From positions 846,195-910,194 of the forward strand of contig NW_006768770.1 of assembly GCF_000204055.1 (NCBI RefSeq): DNA of 64,000 nt. Reading direction: 5' to 3'. Made by a program: the position numbers and the translations under genes. The stretch is from Melampsora larici-populina 98AG31 (lineage: Eukaryota; Basidiomycota; Pucciniomycetes; Pucciniales; Melampsoraceae). The notes under the pieces are model-generated. The model had not been told where the DNA came from, made no database searches, and saw only the letters and a list, made by a program, of their open reading frames with translations. Shown here piece after piece: positions 59,677-64,000 of the stretch. The stretch's first letter is position 1, and every line of letters starts with the position of its first letter.

Positions 59677-62600
59677 TCAAATGACTTTCAAAATACAAAC
59701 CGGTCCAACAGATGATCTTTCATCTTCTGCATTCCCATTAGTATGACTACCATCAGATCCGAATCCAGAAAGTTGATGATGTTGAAGTGAAGAATGACCC
59801 GATTCATTTTCCACCAAACAAATCGAATAAGCCATCACCGAACTCATTCCATCAGGTCGAATAACAGTAAGAGGTAAAGTAGGAATTGCCGTTTCAACCG
59901 AATCTGCTCTCTTCCCAATCAATTCTCCAATCATCTTATTCGATTCATCTAAAACAATCATCGTGCCTGCTTTCATTTCTTTGCCATGTAAGGTCCAATA
60001 CATCATTTCAATCGCTGGTAAGCTCACTACTAAAATTGTTTCTTGTCGAGATCTATCATTCATTTGTAATCTAACTCCTCCTCCTGTGGTAGCATGTTCT
60101 GATGCTAATGTGATCCCCGTCGTTCCAATCACATTCACCGGTAACGGTCCGATGGGTCCCATCCAGATCTCCATCGGTCTTGCTTCAGCATCAAAGAATC
60201 CAGTCAAGCTCATCGTCAATGTCATCGCCTCTAATTCGATTTCAGGTCGACTGATAATCACCGGTAAGGGTGTGATCGGCTCATGAGGGATTTGTGGATA
60301 AATTTGTGATAGATCGAAAAACGTATGAGAGAAGTGAGCTGTAAAGATTTCATAAGATTAGAAACTATAATCTATCGAATATCGAAATCATAAGTGAGAC
60401 AGTCATAACTTACCAACACCAATCACAGTCCAAGCCACCGAATCATCAATCTCATCAAGTGTCATCCCACCTCTCTCTTCTGGTGGAAGTGTAGCTCTCG
60501 GAGCTTGATATTGTAAAGCATGAAGAGCAGGTGGTGGGGCAGGTTGACAAGTTTGACCATATGACATTCCATTCGACTCATTACCTCCACTCATCTCAAA
60601 TGGAGATCCGAGTTCGGGAGGTGAAGGAAATCGACCAGGTTCAAGTGCACTGACATAGATCGCACTACCATCATTTCGATCAACCTTACAAAACGCTAGT
60701 TTTTGCATTTGACTAATCGGTCCAGTCGCATCCTTTTGCACCTTGTTCTTCTCAACCTTTCTGACCACTAACGGACCACTTGAGACACCTGTCACAAAGT
60801 CAATCAACTCGACTTCAGAACCATAAGTAACCGTACGATCCGCTCCTGGAATACTACTTGATAGTAACGTCTTCGTCGCTAGTGGTGGTGAACCATCACG
60901 ACCAGCATCTTCGGCTCTTCTGACCACGTTGATCGTAAAAGCAGACCACTGAGATGCTCGAGCAGCTAGTTGATCTTGTTCTACACATAAATACTTGGTT
61001 CGAACGGTTTGTGAGTTGATTCGGTTGAATAAACAAATAGTCGATCCGTTGAAGATACAAGATTGTGTGTTTCGAGCCTTGGCAGTTTTCTAGTGATAAA
61101 GAAGTCAATTCATATCAGTTCGAATTCACATGTTCAACGAGAAAGATGACCATTATCGAAAAGGGGGGATACATACCTTTGAAGGTTTGGAAATAATATT
61201 ACACTCATTCGAGGTAAAAGTAGCAAACGGTAAAGCAAGTTCGTTGACATCCGGTCCAAGACCATGGATATTATGATTAGGCGAATTCGAAGGTGGATGA
61301 AGAGATAATTCAAGGGTAACATGTTTGGCCTTCTTAGCTGCTCCACTGATATGTAAACTTTTGAAATGGACGCTTGATTCTTCTTCACCCAGATAAGCCG
61401 TTTGAGAGAGATGTCGATCACCTTCTTCATTCAAGATTGACATTGAGAGGATCGGTCGGGTATACTTTGGTAGTTGTCTGTACGGTCCAGTGATCCGTAC
61501 AGTGGAGGTGGACATAAGAAACGTTTCTTCTTGTCCGTATGATTTTGAGCACTGGTTGGAAAAGCAGAGTGATTAGGACTATAGCTACGAGACGAAAAAG
61601 TAGTAAAGAAACTTACCTGAAGCATNNNNNNNNNNNNNNNNNNNNNNNNNNNNNNNNNNNNNNNNNNNNNNNNNNNNNNNNNNNNNNNNNNNNNNNNNNN
61701 NNNNNNNNNNNNNNNNNNNNNNNNNCATATGTACGATGAGGAATTGATCTATAAAGACCGTGTGAAGGACTTGATGGTAATCGTGAATTGAAATCAAACG
61801 TAGTTTGTGGCAAATGAGTCTGAGGAATCGAAGTGTGATATTCATACGGAGGATAGGTATCATATGAACCATGTATAAGTTTTTGACTATATCGACGAGA
61901 AGCTGAACCACTAAGTTGATGATGATATCTATGATCTAATTCAGGTAGAGAGGTCATGTGTAATGCTGATTGAGATTCCATGTGAGGTAGATCGGGTGAT
62001 GCGAGTCCATAAGGCAATGGTAAGATCCTAGCCATCGAGTGAGACGGAGCATGATCAAGACTGTTGGAAGAATGAGATGATGTCGGAGTTGAGAGAGAGA
62101 TGCTACGATGCCTGAGTTGGTTTGGATCATTGTGATGAAGATGATGAGATCTTTGAGAATGAGACCAAAGAGCAGGAGGAGAATGAGCTCGATCTGAAGA
62201 TGAACCAGGAAGAGTTGAAGGAGAGAATCCGATTTGATTGATCCTATTTTGAGGTTGATGACGTGTTTGAGGATGCTGTTGATGATGGTGATGATGAGGA
62301 TGTTGATGTTGATGATGTTGGTGAGAATGAAGATCAGATGAATGATAGTGTTTATCAGGTTGCTGGTGATATGAAGTAGGTTGATGTTGTTGTTGATGAT
62401 GATAAGTTGATAAGTTTGGATTAGGAGATTGAGGTTGAGAATGATTAGGATTATTATTGATTAAGTTTGATATTAAGTTTGATTGATTGATAGATTGTTG
62501 ATCAGGTGAATGTTGTTGTGAGTCTATTGCTTGATGTTGTTGTTGTTGTTGTTGTTCAAGTTCTTGCTGAGTTGAAGTTGGTGGTGGTGGTGGTGGTTGT

Positions 62601-62933
62601 TCTTGAGTTGATGTTCCAGTTGAAAGTAACTCATGAAGTGAAGGTAAGACTGACTACAAATTTAAATTTCAAAAATCAAAATCATTAAACACGATTAAGT
62701 AGACACGTGACCTTCATCTTGACTAAACTCACGTGATCAATCGGATTGGAACTATTTAATTTATTTTGTACAATATTCACATTAGTAACTTCAAGTAAAG
62801 GTTGTGATGAGCTGGCTGGTGGTGCTGATTGAGGTGTTGAATAACATCCACTCATCACATTCTCACCATTCACTGAAATCTCATTATTACCAAACTCATT
62901 CATAGCCATACTTTCGACTTTCATTTCTATCAT
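59677..62933 (-). CDS. CSL-family (RBP-J/Suppressor of hairless/Lag-1) transcription factor, interrupted by an assembly gap
   Basis: Exons are 62933-62712, 62653 down through the N gap to about 61617 (ending MLQ), 61551-61177, 61089-60414 and 60338-59677. All visible junctions are in phase. CSL marks are CSKSYGQEETFLMSTSTVRI (RHR-N domain), HFKSLHISGAAKKAKHVTLE, NVISKPSK-like IISKPSK, then FNRINSQTVRTKYLCVEQDQ and ASQWSAFTI (beta-trefoil), VSSGPLVVRKVEKN and ISQMQKLAF, then the C-terminal Rel-like domain (WMGPIGPLPVNVIGTTGI). CSL proteins bind CGTGRGAA-type DNA. Fungi lack Notch, and fission yeast Cbf11/Cbf12 act in cell-cycle and adhesion control. The N terminus is long and Gln/His/Pro/Ser-rich (62653-61726), typical of fungal class F members. 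The protein length is unknown because of the gap. Confidence 0.92.
61626..61725. other. Assembly gap (100 N)
   Basis: A run of exactly 100 N, the usual placeholder for a gap of unknown size. It lies inside exon 2 of the CSL gene, just before the conserved DNA-binding part. Flanking sequence on both sides is coding in the minus strand. Confidence 0.99.
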
Positions 62934-64000
62934 CCTATCAAATTTAATTCATATCTAATCAGTTTCATCAATCTCATTCAACAAAAACAAAACTATCCAA
63001 TCACCTTGACTTTTAATGATGCTTAAAGTGAATACACTCGCACGCTTCAAACCAATCGCAAAATGATAATCTTGATTTTGATGACTTCTTTTGAATTTCT
63101 TCAAATACTTTATGTCGTGTGAGTTCGTAGGTCTGTAAGAATTCGATAGAAACGAAAACTATGATAGAAAAGGGAAAAAGAGTTCCAAGAGTAAGATTTA
63201 GATTTAATGATGAATTTAACCCGGGCTACGGAGACCAGAGTCACCAAAAGAAAAGAAAGACAAGGATGCCAAAGAAAAACACAATCCAAATATGTATGAT
63301 CTCTCAACCTTGAGAATGAAAAAAGAAAAGTATAAGATGAAAAATGTGTGATAGAAATCAAGGATTGATAATCAAGTAAAGAAAAGATGAGGATATGTAT
63401 ACGATAAGCGAAGATCAGATAAACAAATCTTCAGGAAGACGATCGGGAATGACACAACAGCAAAAGATTGAGCGGACAGTCTACCACAAGGAAATTGAAT
63501 CAAAGAAGTTACGGTGATAAGAGAAACTATGGGATTCTTTGAAAATCTATACAAAATGAATAAAGTATATGGCACCTGTGCACAAACTTTGTATATATAA
63601 TAAATGTGCGTATGTGTGCAAAAGAAAAGGGCGTGGTGGTTAGGTGATGTTATTGAAGCGTTCTGTTAAGATCAACGCAGCTCAGATAAAAGGTAATTGT
63701 AAATGAATCGAATCGATTGAGCGGTAAAGAAAAGTGATTTGATAGAACAAGATAGTTGGGATTTTGGTAGAGAGTCAAACAGTTTCACAATTATCCCACA
63801 AGATTCAATCGATAATGAGGAGAGGGAGAATGAAATCTTGAGAAAGAAGAAGATATTCAAAGCGAGAGAGAACGAGAGAGTGAGGATTTTAAATATCGAA
63901 TGTGCTCACAAAGAAAAACGAAAAAAAATATCAAATCAAATCATTAAAAGCCTCCTATAGACAGATCACTTTTTTTTGAAATTCAAGTAGTGAATTCTTT
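62934..64000. other. Upstream region of the CSL gene
   Basis: It probably holds the promoter and leader. No coding sequence supported; the plus-strand frame at 63739-63960 is Lys/Glu-rich without features. Confidence 0.5.

Overview
The window looks like nuclear DNA of a rust fungus (Pucciniales, Basidiomycota), most like Puccinia or Melampsora. The evidence is AT-rich intergenic DNA, genes split by many 50-100 bp GT-AG introns, a KDZ transposase with its cysteine clusters, an alpha-kinase relative of a kind expanded in rusts, and housekeeping genes of basidiomycete type. A run of 100 N at 61626-61725 marks a scaffold join. I saw no bacterial, CRISPR or tRNA features.

The left half (1-30.6 kb) is accessory DNA made mostly of mobile elements and broken genes. 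In order: a tyrosine-recombinase gene with one stop (1-814); a three-exon gene fragment between two inverted copies of a short repeat (2.3-3.7 kb); an intron-bearing fragment of RNA polymerase III subunit RPC1 (6.2-7.3 kb); a possible small secreted cysteine protein (8.06-8.27 kb); several miniature inverted-repeat elements; a decayed alpha-kinase locus (17.3-21.6 kb, +); and, convergent with it, a KDZ transposase gene (26.2-22.0 kb, -) cut by a 1.87 kb insertion. Next comes a complete 3,966 bp hAT transposon (26427-30392) with an exact 8 bp target duplication. Its seven-exon transposase reads through except for two TGA codons.

The right half (30.7-64 kb) is gene-rich: an IFI6/ISG12-like protein, a seven-exon HMG-box protein, a one-helix membrane protein divergent from TAF10, an 807-residue protein of unknown function, the STE24 CAAX protease, a 270-residue protein of unknown function, an Mtm1/SLC25A39-type mitochondrial carrier and a CSL-family (RBP-J/Lag-1-like) transcription factor. 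It is interrupted by a nested cluster of TA-flanked miniature elements (39.35-40.27 kb) and by an LTR retrotransposon (43643-48372) with 5 bp target duplications.

The right-half genes are ordinary cell functions (transcription, prenyl-protein processing, mitochondrial transport) and do not form one pathway. The most unusual features are in the left half: the KDZ/alpha-kinase pair with similar outward-facing palindromes, the insertion whose removal restores the KDZ reading frame, and a pattern of TGA stops that fits C-to-T change at TCG sites.
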